Shown here: piece after piece, positions 22,076 through 34,800 of the stretch | Numbering within the stretch: position 1 is the first letter of the stretch | How the letters are laid out: each line of letters opens with the position of its first letter | Origin: Echinostoma caproni | Taxonomy: Eukaryota > Platyhelminthes > Trematoda > Plagiorchiida > Echinostomatidae | Direction: 5' to 3' | DNA length: 54,339 bases | Assembly: GCA_900618425.1 (NCBI GenBank) | Contig: UZAN01041834.1 | Span: forward strand, 1-54,339 | Notes under the pieces: model-generated | Database searches by the model: none | What the model saw: only the letters and a program-made list of their open reading frames with translations | Told to the model about the DNA's origin: nothing | Program-made: the position numbers and the translations under genes

Positions 22076-25000
22076 CATATTCAACCCTCACAACTAGGTT
22101 TATCACGTTTTCTAGCAATCCTGAACCCATAACGACAGCAGCAATGACGAGATGTCTTGACAACACAGTCACATAATTTATCATGGTCTTTACAGTTCAG
22201 TTCTGTTATTACAAACATTAACCATGCACTTTCGTGCGCTGGTTTTGATTGCTATCTTCTGGCCGCCTTTTGGATAAAAGAGAACAATGAAGATTGGGAT
22301 GTTGAAAGCCGAATCAAAGGGAAAAGAGAGAATACATATAGACTGGTGTTAACAGAATAATGAGTAGATGCACGAGCGCCACTGTTTGCTACACCAAGCC
22401 ATATAGCTTAATGGGACCTATGTGACTGAGTCTCCTGGTATGGGTTTTCATACTCTCATGACAGATCTTTCGTTGATCATGGTCGTTACAAACTCAGAAC
22501 ATTCTGTGAGGTGAGAAAACTTTAATATTTATGACTCCGATTAAGAATACTTTCTGTTCCTTACAGCTTGATCGTTAGGTTTATGAAAGCAGGCGTGCTC
22601 CCCCACTGTTTCTACTCCCTCCTCCTGTAACTTCCCCCGGTATTTTGATAAAATACTTTTATCTACTGGCGAGATCTCTGAAGCACATCTATAAATGTAG
22701 TTGCATCGTCAGGAATAAGCTTCCAGACTATATCATGAACAGACATCTAATAGCATGTGAAAAGTTTATTGTCGAAATACCGTGAGACACTCGTAACGAA
22801 TTTCCAAAAGCCTTATCTACACCATCTGCACGCCCAAGGTTCAAACTTTTATTGTTACGTACCTCTCCATATCCTATTTGTGTTTTACCAAATCTCGCAA
22901 GTCTACTTTTTTATAGGGAGCATGTTTCCACAGAATTATATAAATCTGCTGCTGGCTGGACTTGATATTTCTTACTTAAAAGTTCCCGTAATTCACAAAC
23001 AGATAAACATATGATAAGGATAATTTGATGGAAGTGATTCTTGCATTCCAAATGTGTTAAGAAATAGGTAAAATTTCCCAACTATAGGAAAGAAAAGCAC
23101 ATTTTGAAACACTTATTCGAAGAACACAGCCATGGCTATCCCGATAAACTCGCTCATGTAGCTAATGGAATATTAGGTTCAGTCCAGGGAATATTCTCCT
23201 CGTCATGACACAAAATGATGCAATATACAGTTGAAGCGTTGTTTCGACAAGGCTTACAGAGAGCCGTTTTTTGAAGGACCTGATCACCGGAGTAATCAAT
23301 TATTATTTAAATATTCTGCCTTGGTGGTGGACGTGCTATTTCCAACTAGGTTATTTATCTTCTCCAGTGGTAATTGATTTTTGCATTTGATAAGTGAAAA
23401 ATATTAAAATCAGTTAAATGATCGGATGTCAGGACACCCAAACGGTTAATCGGAAAACAGACCCAACCTGCTATTTGTTAGTTCAAGGGGATTTAGATGC
23501 TGAGGCTTTTATAGTTTCGTTTTAGAATAAATCCTTGTACACATCAATGTAATCAATGGAATTTAGATGGATCCTTCTATAGTCTTGCTTTAACGTTATT
23601 ATCTCACCCTTTTCACCGTACATTTTACAAACACGATGTGTGCGCAGAACTGAGAAACAGGCTGTGAGGAACAACGAGTAGCGTTCACATAAAAAGTTTA
23701 ATGACAAGCCCAGATTCTTCCGAAGTAAGAAAAGATATACTTGCATTGAGAGGTAAAAACGGATCATTAAGGTCTTTGATTTATGTTGTTTGAAAGTTTT
23801 AGTTAGCACGATAGTGATGGAACGTGCAAAGTCTTTCGAACAGACTTTCTGAAATGATCTGATGTCAGCTGCATAACTTGATCTCTCTCTGGTAGGGTGA
23901 ATGTAGGCGCACGTTCTTTTTCGGAGCCGTCTGAGGCGTCAGTGAGACCTTTTCCTTTGCATAGGCGTGGAAAAATGAATAACTGGAAATAGCCGTTGTA
24001 TTATGGGAAGCATAATATTAACATCTTTTATAACAAGATTGACCTTGATGCAACTTTTGTTGACCTCTAAAAACGCATTGCAAACCAATGTCCTTCTAAT
24101 TTCGATATGTGAAAAGCTACTGGATTGTGGCACTGTTTAGAGCACGTTTGCTGGCAACCCATTCAAAGTCGAACCAAGTCATTCGGTTGTCGAAGTAGAA
24201 GGCAGTTGGGAGAAATCCAACGCGTTTGTCATTGTGAATTTTCCAATATAGTTCTGTTATAATTTTTTACGATCTTCATTTTGATCTACAATAATGATGG
24301 TGCCGTAAATATACGCTTTGTACACGTTTAACGGCGTAATCTAGTCTGTTCTCAGTTATACCCATTGAACTGTCCGTTAGAATGAGATATATTAGCACAC
24401 CCAATATTTAGACCACTTCAATAAAATACAAGAAAATGCACAGAGATCCCGTTAATTTGCCTGAATTCTCTTACTTGAGAATGAAAACTAACAGTCGCAG
24501 CACACAACAATAAAGAGGTTTAAATGCTGCATGGTTGAGATATCAGCGTGACGTCACAAATCGCAAAAATAATAGCAAACAGCGACTGAAATTCAGTCAG
24601 TTATGTGTGAAAGGTGAGCATACTTTTTGCTGCTCATCCCTGCAGTGTGCAAAATAATAGCACGGCCTTCAAATATGCTCTGTAACAGTATCACTAACTT
24701 TTGAAGAATATACATGTGCAATGATTCCCCCAACCACTAAAAACATTAGTTGGACTGTGAAATCAAATCATTGAAGTGCACACATATCTCCATCAAAAGC
24801 ATGAAAGTAATCTATCGTATTTTGATTACCAATCAATCATGTTTATTCGTGATTAGGCACGCAATCTACCTAAAACACCGGGCAGCAGAATGAAACCACT
24901 TAGCTTCATTTGACCATGCCATTTTCGTTTACTTGTAACTTTGGGCGACACAAGTGATGTTATCGTAAAACTTTGCTCTGGCAGGAAATGTGTAATAGCC

Positions 25001-25576
25001 ACTAAAACGCAGAATATCCATTTTGCAGATAATGACCTTACTTCGATACATGATTCCCGATGATTGGAAATGTACTGTTTCCTTGAAATAGAAACGGAGG
25101 AGATAGAAATAGGGTATTGAGTGTTGACGTGTTTTTCATCTCATTAATAAAGAGTTTGCCATTTATCGAGTGTGTACCCGATATATCTTAAGAGAGGTCA
25201 TAGCAAACTAGAAACAATGCCCAACCGGCATACAGCTGTTGCTAGCACCATTGCTTAATCACAATACATTGTAAGTGACAGCATCTGGATGGAGTGTGAA
25301 TTAATTTTGGACTAAATGTCTTGTGTGACATCCGAAATCATAAATTAATTTTCCCCAATAGCTAACCTATCAATAAACCCGATAGATGCTGCAAGGTTCC
25401 CGAAATCAAAGATATTCAATCAAGAAAATACTGGGCTACTGTGATTACGTTTTGCGGAACCCGGATAGAATTGGGGATATAAGTGTTGAATCAGAATCGC
25501 CAAGTGAGAAATACGTTAGAGAGGAGTAGCTAGTTCCCCTAACATGCCTACAGGATACCTTTGTGTTCAACTGTTC
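22076..25576. other. No supported gene
   Basis: AT-rich sequence with frames under 96 codons on both strands, none with a recognised domain. I see no repeat with clear ends. Confidence 0.5.
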
Positions 25577-25660
25577 AACTTCAAGCGAATCCGTTAAAAC
25601 TTCAAGTGAATCCGCCGTAACTTCAAGTGAATCCATTGCAACTTCAAGTTAATCCAACCA
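25577..25660. repeat. 21-bp tandem repeat, four units
   Basis: AACTTCAAG recurs at 25577, 25598, 25619 and 25640, giving an exact 21-bp period. The shared unit is ACTTCAAGTGAATCC plus a variable spacer. The fourth unit is the outer tip of the left arm of the foldback element. On the minus strand the array reads as repeats of DSLEV plus two residues, which is a by-product of the 7-codon period and not evidence of a gene. Confidence 0.85.
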
Positions 25661-26783
25661 ATCGCACTCCATTGGAAACCCCACAGTATTATGGGTGTTT
25701 CGGCCGTCAAATGTCACCCATTGGAGCGGGTCTGTCCAAACCCTGTCCAGTCCGAATGAACTCACTTCAACGTAAACAAACAAAAGTACATTTTTAGTGA
25801 GTTATCGAGCAAGGTTGAATGTTTCGGGAGGGAGGTGGGTGGGTTAAAAACATATCGCAGTTGTTAATCACTGCAAGATTTACTAAACAAAAGATGAAAA
25901 AACAGATTTGGTTTGACTGAACTTTGAGTTTTCGGTAATCGTGCGAAAAATCAACTGTCTTAATCCGATAAATGAAAACTGGCAGGTATCTGTGAAAAAT
26001 ACACTATTTTCTACAAACCGACGGGTTGAGCAATGATATAATAATGATAAGAACCTATGCGATGAAGCTGATTAGCGAAGGGAAGAGCCACAGGTGATAG
26101 ATTGTTGCTATTGGTATTGTGGATTCAATGTATTTATCAGCCAAGGAATAACAAGGGAAAAGGTGTGATTTTTGTTAGTGAATGGATTCGAATTCGATCG
26201 TACCATTCAGGTGAAGTACTGTTACTTCTTTCATCATTATTATCATTGTTAAGTATCTTGTCAAGTGTGCATTGCAATGTCAGAAATACGTAAGCCATCG
26301 CATTCGATTCAAAGAAATCGCTTTTATTTGAGAAAAACTCGGCCTCAATGGAATTTACTCATTGGGTTATTGATGGCTTAGACTGATTCCACTCACACGT
26401 TCACGTCTGGGCATGGTGACCGACTTATCGATCCATCTTGACGCGGTTCGCTTTATTATCCGACAGACAGAGGTCAATTATTTCCGGGTTCGTTCATTCG
26501 TATCTATGACGCACACTCGAGCAACGATCACGAACATAGCGTTCCCGGATGGAACGGGCATGTGGGGGGCAGGGGGAGAACGGCCCACCTCAACCCACCC
26601 ACCTCCCTCCCGAAACATTCAACCTTGCTCGATAACTCACTAAAAATGTACTTTTGTTTGTTTACGTTGAAGTGAGTTCATTCAGACTGGACGGGGTTTA
26701 GACAGACATTTGACATTTGACGGCCGAAACACCCATAATCTTGTGGGGTTTCCATGGAGTGCGATTGGTTGGATTAACTTGAA
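25643..26783. mobile_element. Foldback (long inverted repeat) DNA element
   Basis: The left arm 25643-25845 and right arm 26592-26783 are reverse complements. The arm half next to the spacer (GAACTCACTTCAACGTAAAC through GGAGGTGGGTGGGTT, about 90 bp) is identical in both. The outer half carries substitutions and an indel near GTCAAATGTCA. The 746-bp spacer has only short frames and no transposase, so the element is non-autonomous. No clear target-site duplication was found, partly because the left tip merges into the 21-bp array. A long-TIR MITE or foldback transposon is the likely class; an arm-to-arm segmental duplication is the alternative. Confidence 0.8.
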
Positions 26784-29276
26784 ATTGAAAAGGTATGGTG
26801 AGGCTCAAGTGCCAAAGTCGATTATAAGTGGAAAATTGGCCGAGTCATGATACTTCGGGTTCAGATATGTATTTCCTAACGGCATAGTAAATGGTTAGTT
26901 GTGATCAGGAACACCGTGTTGGTTGCTTAAATATCCAGACCAGCTAACCAGGCTGATGAACGGACTTGACTAAAATTTTAATTACCGAACCAGTGATCTT
27001 CGCGACGTGGACAGAAACAAGACCTGAGAATTGCTTTACCGTAGATACTACTCCCACCATTTAACTTCCGTTTATTGCCTTTTCGACGTTCCATCACTCC
27101 GTTCTTTTTTCGTTCCGGTACATTGAATTCCTTTTGCTATCATGTTAAACCACGCCTAGCTTAATACGGACCAGTAAAGTATCATATGTGAATACTTGAA
27201 TCTAACTGCATTGAGATACGGTGGTGTATAACTGAAAAAGCCATATTTGTGTATCAAATTAACTTATCCATTTGAACCGCACCCATCAACCACCTGATAT
27301 GCATCTACGTCCTACCTTACCATCTATTTTAAATCATTTTTATCATTGCTTCGGCTGATCGGATCATCTTCAACCGAAAATAGTGCAATCAACAAGTAAG
27401 TGTGTTCATTCACTTTTAACTCATATGTACTTTTTATAATGGTATGGGTAACATATTTTTGATTGCGACTAACCATCGTCGACAATTTGTTTACACACCC
27501 ATTCCTCAGTTCTTTCAGTCAACAACACATTCGGCAATCACCAGACATCGCTCAATTCACCAGTATTGTGAGCTGAACGTGCTGTCCAAATTCCAGAATT
27601 CTCTCATGGAGGCGGTGTGTAGCAGAAGTGTGACAGTCAGCACAGAATGGGGCTAACCAGATTAATCGATTTAAATTTGTTTACATGAATTCACCGTTTC
27701 GTTGACAGCTTCAATGGGAGACCCAGTCTACAAATTACTAATAGTAAACGATTTGGTGTGGTGCATTCGAATAATCAAGGCTTGCGATTGAAGGTGGAGT
27801 CGGAAGAAGAGTTATTCAAAAGGATAAACGTGACACTAACGATACCTAATCCAAAGCTTTGTATCAGGTCTCATGCATTACTCTCCAACGTTGCTGCTTC
27901 ATTTGGGCCATATCCATTCTGAAACCATATCATTTGGTTAAAAAGTACTCAATACATCAAACCGTTTCGTTTCAAGATTTCGACACATTTCTATGGAAAA
28001 CATTCATTCTGCTGAGACCTCCTTAAATCCAGTAAATAATGATGAAAACCAATATTCTTGCTCAGATTCAGTGCAATTTTAAAGAAATCGGCTGTTAAGT
28101 TATTTTTTCGAACACGTTTATAGTTTATACTAAACTACTCCCCCACTCCTGGGTGCGATGCTTTTGATAGTCCTTTGAAAATCCGTAATGAATCTCGTTT
28201 TTCGAAATTTTCATACCATTAAAACTTTAGGCTATTTGCATTCAAAACTCTTAAGTCACTTCGTTGTCTACACATCACTCACAAACATACTGCCAGGTGT
28301 GATGATAACTGAAACAGCGATCCATTTATTTCTGGAACGCCCCCGAAAGTAGCATTGTCTAGCGAGGACTGTAATTCAACGATTCTATGACCATAAAAAA
28401 GAACAAGGGGGCCAAACTGTTCACCTTTTTGTGGTTACCATGCATCCGTCTTGTCGACAGTCACCAAAATGACCATTTTGAACTTTACACCTTTTCGAAG
28501 TGAGACATATGTTTCAATCTTAGCGCTGATATTCACTTACATCCGTTAAGTTGATGTGTATAAATATAGACTAAGATCAATCAAATTGTGAGTAAATGCC
28601 AGACAAGCAAGACAGTTGAAAAGGATTTCATAATATTTTAATAATAGTATAAATTGTGAATTCCGTGCTACTTGATTTCGATGGGTCAATTAAAATCCTG
28701 TATAAGAAGATTCATCTTAAACGGCCCATAATGGTCTCTAAGCTCCAAGCTTTTGAGGCGTCCACCACCACTCGGTTAAGCGATGGACAGCTTGCCACTA
28801 GCTAGCTTCAAACGACGACTATCGAAGTAAGGCTGTATTTAGTTCATACATCCATCTCTCAAATCTTAAGTTGCTGTTTAGCGTGAAAGGACTGTGAGAC
28901 TTCATGACTACTGCTCATCGCTCAATGGGTATGTGCCGATACAAAGCCAATCGCTTGTGAAGCCTATTTGCCAAACTTTCTATCTCATTTCATTAAAACT
29001 TTCGTCAAGAATACTCCATATTGGAATGACCATGAACTTCTAAGTGAGCGCGTGTTTAAAGAACTACACTCTTCCGTTGCACATTAGAAATTAGTCTCCT
29101 CTTATTTTATTCTTTTGTCGATTATGAGCGCTGTTATAAAATCCCCAAAACGTTGATACAGAACAATACATATTTTCAAATCCTTTCTGTTTCGAAATTA
29201 CTGACATGAATTACAAGCAAACTCCAAACGACCAGTAACTTATTAAGCACTGCGGGCACAATAAAACACGGATAAT
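26784..29276. other. No supported gene
   Basis: Short frames only and no recognised motif. The part nearest 29276 is downstream of the neuropeptide-like gene on the minus strand and would hold its 3' end. Confidence 0.5.
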
Positions 29277-29628
29277 TTATTTCCGTCCTAACATGAAAAA
29301 CTTGGCCCGCTTGGAGCGTTGATCGCTGCAACCGATCACACAATTCATCAGACGGAAGGTTGTGGGTGACGGGAAGCACTGATCCACGCAGGCGAGCAGC
29401 AATTCACGCTCGCTTTGTCCATCCCCAAACGGGAGCGGTTGTGCTGTTGAAATGAAGCAAATTGCAATCAAAAAGATCCACAGTAGACCGATACGCGACC
29501 TGGTAGAGGTGAAAACAGAATTAGACTCGTGAGTCTTACGTATGCTCAACTGTAGGAATGATTGAGTAATGGGCACTAGAGACATTAATCGAAACGTCTA
29601 AAAGGATGTCCTGATGTGGGACACTCAT
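29277..29628 (-). CDS. Putative secreted neuropeptide precursor, single amidated peptide
   Basis: The main exon (29499-29277) encodes a hydrophobic signal-like segment, RIGLLWIFLIAICFISTA, with likely cleavage before QPLP. A spacer follows with paired cysteines CVDQC and CVIGC (C-x3-C, 11 residues, C-x3-C), suggesting a helical hairpin. It ends SKR-AKFFMLG-RK-stop. Dibasic sites flank a short peptide ending in Gly, which is the amidation signal, so the product would be AKFFML-amide. A textbook acceptor (TTTTCACCTCTACCAG) precedes the exon at 29500. A GTAAGA donor 40 nt upstream joins it in frame to an ATG at 29628, giving 103 residues; the unspliced frame from an ATG at 29585 gives 102. In either case about 30 residues precede the signal, so a different first exon may be used. 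AATAAA overlaps the stop codon. I do not recognise the exact family. Confidence 0.6.
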
Positions 29629-32600
29629 CGAGCTTGCCCATGAAGTGAAAACCATAATTTGTGCTCAGGTTTGCAAACTGAAAATATGCAACATTAACCA
29701 GCAGTATTGTTGTTTTTATTCGATGGATGTATGTCACGTCTAGTTTCCACCAACGCATTGGTGTTCTTCAGAAAGCTACTGACGATACTTTACCATGAAA
29801 TGTAACAAACAGTGACTTTGCTTGGAGCTACACCAGGACAAACACAATCAAATATTGTACGACGTATTGGAGGAAGACAACTCACTCCTTGAAACGAGTG
29901 TGTATGTGTGTGTATGACTTTATAGTCATAATGTTGACTCAAGCCAGCGATCTACAGACAGTGTATTCGATTCCGGAATTGAGCTCAAAAGCTGAACAAC
30001 CATCAAATACTTTAAAGTGAGTTGTTCCAATTTTCCAGAATCAGATAAAATTGATTGTCATAAGGAAGTAGTGATTTGAAAATGGTCAACTTCAATCCCA
30101 TCTATTAGCGGTTGCAGGAGCTCTAGCCAAATGTAATTATTGCATTAATCACGTCATGGGTCGTCAAACACAACGATACGAGTTCGGCCTAAAAACCCAC
30201 ATTAAAAAGCAGCATAAGTATACAAATTTGTGCCCAAATCGGAAGCACAGGTTCATTGGTTCTAAAGAAAAAATAGTTTGCCTACAATTTAGTAATCCGT
30301 GAATGTGTTTTATCAATATTTTACTTCCTTTTCTATACAAATATACAGTCAACTGTCAAGAATGCGGCCGGGGCCATGCAGCGGCTGACTGGGGAAATGC
30401 AGAACTGAGGAAGGCAGGTGGTGCTGATGCGGTTCGAAAACAGGACACTGAAGTTACTTTTGTGATGATTTTATTCACTCAACCACCGCGGCTCAATAAT
30501 ACAGAGATCTTTAACAAACAAAGCTTTAAATCAAACAGGAAACCCAATTTGGAAACTGAACATTAGTCACAGTTGAACATGTTCTCTTAGAGCTCGATCT
30601 CAAACCAGCACAATCGCAACAATGTAAGAATTTGATGGTAGTGTGATGCAATGGGGCTAAACATTTAAGTGACGATCCCAGTCACCTAAAATAGTTTCTT
30701 TACCCGTTCGTGTGTGCGCAAGAAATTTAGAGATAGACGTATCCATCGCGAACCCTTTGATAGCATTAATTGATGTTGATTATTTGACCCCAACACATCA
30801 CCCGCCCCTTAGTTTCTTGCATAATTTTGATTGTAATGGTTTGGAAATGAACTCAGTGAACACATGTTTACCTAGAATCTGGCCACAGATTACAACAGTA
30901 ATGTATTCAATCGAAAATTCTATGTCAAACATTCGCAGGAATATGCTAAATGTGTAAATTTATTTTATTCTTTCCAATGGCAAAAGTCTAGGCTTATTTT
31001 GTATATTGCTGGGAGACCAGCCCTTCGGTGAAGATCTATCAGTTTGTCTCGAAAACTCGTTTAGGTTATTCAGATAAATATACGCGTTTGTTCATTCTCA
31101 CTGGTAAAAAAAGCAACAAAAATGTGACAAATTTATCTAGCGCGGGTAGAAATGGGATTAATTGGCATGAAACAATACACCGTTGATTTATTTTCAGGTC
31201 AACAACTGGCCTCTTGCTAATTGGGTCACAAAACGGGATTAACTGTGACAGCCAAAACTGGGTCGATCATATCACAATATTCAATGCAGGATTCCGTGAT
31301 GTCAACCACACGGATACAAAAATAAATTCTATTCGATGTAGATTGTGAAGAGCAAAACGGTAACCGATGTGTCAAGTAGAAATTAGCTCCAGCGTAAAAT
31401 CCACTTTACTTCTTATCCAGATTTATCCAGTTTCTGGTGCAGTTAAAACCTCAAAAATTAAGATTGCTGTAGATTTTATTATTTAAAATACGGAAACTGC
31501 TCATTTAAACATCAAACACTATGGCATTTCAGGTGAACTTGTATGAAAAATTCAAGTGCAACCTACGTTGTTCATGAGTGCTTGTTTTCTGATACATGAC
31601 GTAAAATCAGCGAGCGTTTCCGCGCCAGGTGTACCGCATTCCTCATTCATGTACAACATCTAAATATCATTATGCATCCAATTCTAATGTATGTTTACAA
31701 TAAATAAATTATTAGTTTAGTTCTTATTCTTGAACTTTACCATTTTCAAATGACACAGGGTTTATGAATAATTTAGCAATAGATAAGACATTTATTGCGA
31801 GTAACTCACATGATTAGCCGGGGCTTGGAAACGTGGTAAGGTGAAGTCAAGATCGCACTGGTTGAAACGACAAACGGAAACAATTTTTATATGTTTATCA
31901 CATCCAAACACCCCCGCCAAATTGCCTGCTCCTTTTAGCCAATGAGGTAGCAAGAATCGTTTATATCCCAAACCGCTGCACTGTCCCCTGCGGACAGAAA
32001 GATTGTTTATCCCTGCGGAGTTATGTGTGGTTGAGAATAGGCAACGAAACGTACGGTAGGAATCCAGTATAATTCGATAACATACCTACCTCAAATTATA
32101 GGAGTTGCTCAGTCAAATTGGTCAACCGTACACACGCAAACGCGCGCACATACGCAACAAAAACAGATTGTAATTCATCGTTAGGTATGAATTTGAAAAT
32201 CACAAAATTCCCATGAGACATCAATCCATGGTGAATAATAAATTCCCCGGCCGGGTTTCACTCCGGAAATTTCTCATTGCCGTACTTACCACTGAAGCTG
32301 CATCAACATCAACCATGTTGATTTGCGAAAAAAGGAAACCGATCGCTGAGTTTGTATCTCTAATTACGAAACACTATTGGAGTTGGATTAGGATCGGTGT
32401 GCATCAACTTAAAAAAGGCGGTAATTCCGATCAAGGAACTGGATGCAGGGATGGCAAATGTCACGTGACAAGCACAATGTGGACGCAAATAAATTTATAA
32501 GAACAACTTGAGAAATAGTAAACGATGTTATGAAAAAGTTGACGGTAAAATACCGGCAGTTCGATAAGTAATCGCGAATGTGGTCTTCAGTTCACTGTTT

Positions 32601-33117
32601 TTTCACTGAGAAGATATGGTGATCCCTCGAGCACCAATAAGTGCAAATAAATGTAGACTTTCTGTGAGCGTGATATTTTCTTTAGTTTTCAACTGTTTAC
32701 TGTAGGTTCAACACAAGTATTATGTTTATATATTTCACAGTGAAAAAATCTCCAATGTTCATTTACTTTTCTAGATCGGTTGAAATCAGAAACCAATTCT
32801 AAAAAGTGTTTTGCATGTGTATACAATACCATGAAATAACACCACTGGGAAACGAAATCAGTTATCAAATTTAAAAAATTATTAAAAGTAAACTGACAAA
32901 AGTATGTAACCTACCACCTACACAACGAACGAATACGTTTAGTGTAAAATCGCGGTCGAAATTTGTTATGGTTGGGTGAATTATTGGTATTGCTATACTG
33001 GTATAAAGTATACACATTTGTTTGTCCTCCAATCACTCTAGGCAGCACAGCTCAAGCCTGAAAAGAAGAAGGATCTCAGTAAACGAAAAGTGTCCATTAG
33101 CAAACTGAAAACAAATT
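29629..33117. other. No firm gene; a few exon-like signals
   Basis: Mostly AT-rich with short frames. On the minus strand an ATG at 32316 begins nine codons (MVDVDAASV) ending at a consensus GTAAGT donor (exon end 32290), preceded by a T-rich stretch. On the plus strand a pyrimidine-rich acceptor at about 30348 precedes a GC-richer patch up to 30450. Neither connects to anything recognisable. Confidence 0.35.
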
Positions 33118-34800
33118 CAAGGAGGCGAAGCAAGTTGCATCTCGATAAAACCATCAAAGAATAAATACAAATAGATAGAGTTATTTGGGCTTATCAATCT
33201 GGTTTTGATCGCATCAAGCTAAGCACGGAACGTATGTTAAGATTGTTTATCTGATGGTCATCTCGAATAGTTCATTGGTGCGTTCCACAGGGGTGGAGTG
33301 GGTTTCTTCATCTGAGGCCACGGCACGGCTAGATTCCGAACGAACTGCTTTTGGTTACATAGGTGGAATCCAATGTTTCGATAGCCAAAGTCTGGGCTGC
33401 GCATAGAATGATAGACCGAAGACGTTTTAGCAGAGATGATGGTGTGTGGTAAATTATACGGAGAGACTGATCAACATGGACAGTTTGCCGTGTCTCCAGT
33501 ATATCTTAACAAGCAGCGCTTTTCGCCGTCCCAGTTTCACGGTGTCTCAAACAGCGGTGGTGGTGTTCGCGTATCCTCTGTGATAGCTGCCTCGTAGTTC
33601 AGCCGGTGAAACTCGCTCCACAAGAGCAAGTGAACGCGGAAAGGCACATGGGTGCGGCTTGAGGGGTCAGTTTATCTTTGAGGTGGAACCGTGTGGTTGA
33701 GGATTTAGTGAAATTCATACACAGTCCAGTGGTTGTAAACTTTTGACGGAACTCTTGATTAATCCGTTGTGTAAGACACTCAGCCGTGTCATCACCTTTA
33801 AACGGTAATTTTAAACAGAGCGGTTTCTTGTATGAGAGTGTTGAAGGATTTGATTTGCATATATGATGAATTCGTCGTGTAAATGATGCTGACAATCTGG
33901 GAAGCCTTGGACAGCTGTTTGGACCTGGTCGATTCTCATCAGTAGTGCGAATCTATGAAGCTATCCGGTTAAATGTTCTCAAGAAGGAAGTTTTTGATGT
34001 GTTCAAGTTCTCTGTCTACGGTATTGGGACAGTAAAATTTTCTGTGCAGTCATAACTAGGCATTGCACAAAATTTCTCTTTCGTTTCAATGGCACGAAGC
34101 TATTGAAATTCACATATTGTCCCATCTATGTTGGTTCTCCGCATGCTCTTCTCTGGGTGGTTTCATCTGGGTTTCCGATTTGTAGAACATCCAAGAACAG
34201 GATTCAATCATTTTCCTCGTTCTCGACAGTGCTTTTGATTGATTGTGGCTTGCGTTGAATGTCTCTAGCACGAATGCTTTGGTTAAGCGTAGCGTTAATG
34301 GCAAAGTGATTGAGTACCCTGACCCACAACAATCAATTTTCTACAAACAGTCAGAGGTAAACTACCAGCTTTGCGTCCAAATCCTGGGCCCATTTCGATG
34401 CAAACTGTTGGTTGTTTGGTTTGTTATGAAAAAATCTTCCATGTATCGAAAGTACACACTACGTTCGTGTATAGTGCCTTGTAAGACATTACTCTCGAGT
34501 CACGCATCGGAGTCACACACTGCTAAGATTAACTATCGAAACATTGGATTCCACCTATGTAACCAAAAGCAGTTCGTTCGGAATCTAGCCGTGCCGTGGC
34601 CTCAGATGAAGAAACCCACTCCACCCCTGTGGAACGCACCAATGAACTATTCGAGATGACCATCAGATAAACAATCTTAACATACGTTCCGTGCTTAGCT
34701 TGATGCGATCAAAACCAGATCGACGAGCCCCAATAGACCTATATACTTGTATTGGTAGATCGTTGGTGAATTTATCGAGAAAAAGCTTGTTTCTCCTACC
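33118..34800. repeat. Inverted repeat flanking the PLE: 188-bp identical core with diverged outer extensions
   Basis: 33197-33384 and 34533-34720 are exact reverse complements over 188 bp by my reading, around a 1148-bp spacer. Outside them, about 80 bp on each side (33118-33196 and 34721-34800) still align at roughly 60 percent with one 3-nt gap. The outer parts align in codon register (RRSKLHLDK against RRNKLFLDK, then IQIDR against IQVYR). They continue into the identical SGFDRIKLSTERMLRLFI and a stop. Whether that frame is a real protein is unclear, as the left copy has an internal stop. Confidence 0.85.
33230..34310 (-). pseudogene. Penelope-like element: RT C-terminus, linker and GIY-YIG endonuclease
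   Basis: On the minus strand the order matches the PLE protein. A TFNASHNQS segment and FLDVLQIGNPDE are followed by QYVNFNSFVPLKRKRNFV, the region after the reverse-transcriptase palm. RELEHIKNFLLEN and YPDSFID come next. PLCLKLPFKGDD and FTCSCGASFTG (33602-33634) follow, where intact elements have a YIG-type motif. Then come a stop and TTRQLSQRIREHH (33598-33560), with the Arg and Glu-His expected of this nuclease, and finally LCNQKQFVRNLAVPWP (about 33364-33317). The same C-terminal end recurs inverted at 34555-34602. PLEs encode a reverse transcriptase fused to a GIY-YIG nuclease for target-primed insertion. The catalytic YVDD part is missing and several frame shifts and stops are present. 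Confidence 0.88.

Noticed and set aside
25445..25636. Minus-strand ORF with repeated DSLEV units as a repeat protein
   Set aside because: The heptad-like repeat is just the translation of a non-coding 21-bp tandem array at a transposon tip, and the frame ends at the array.
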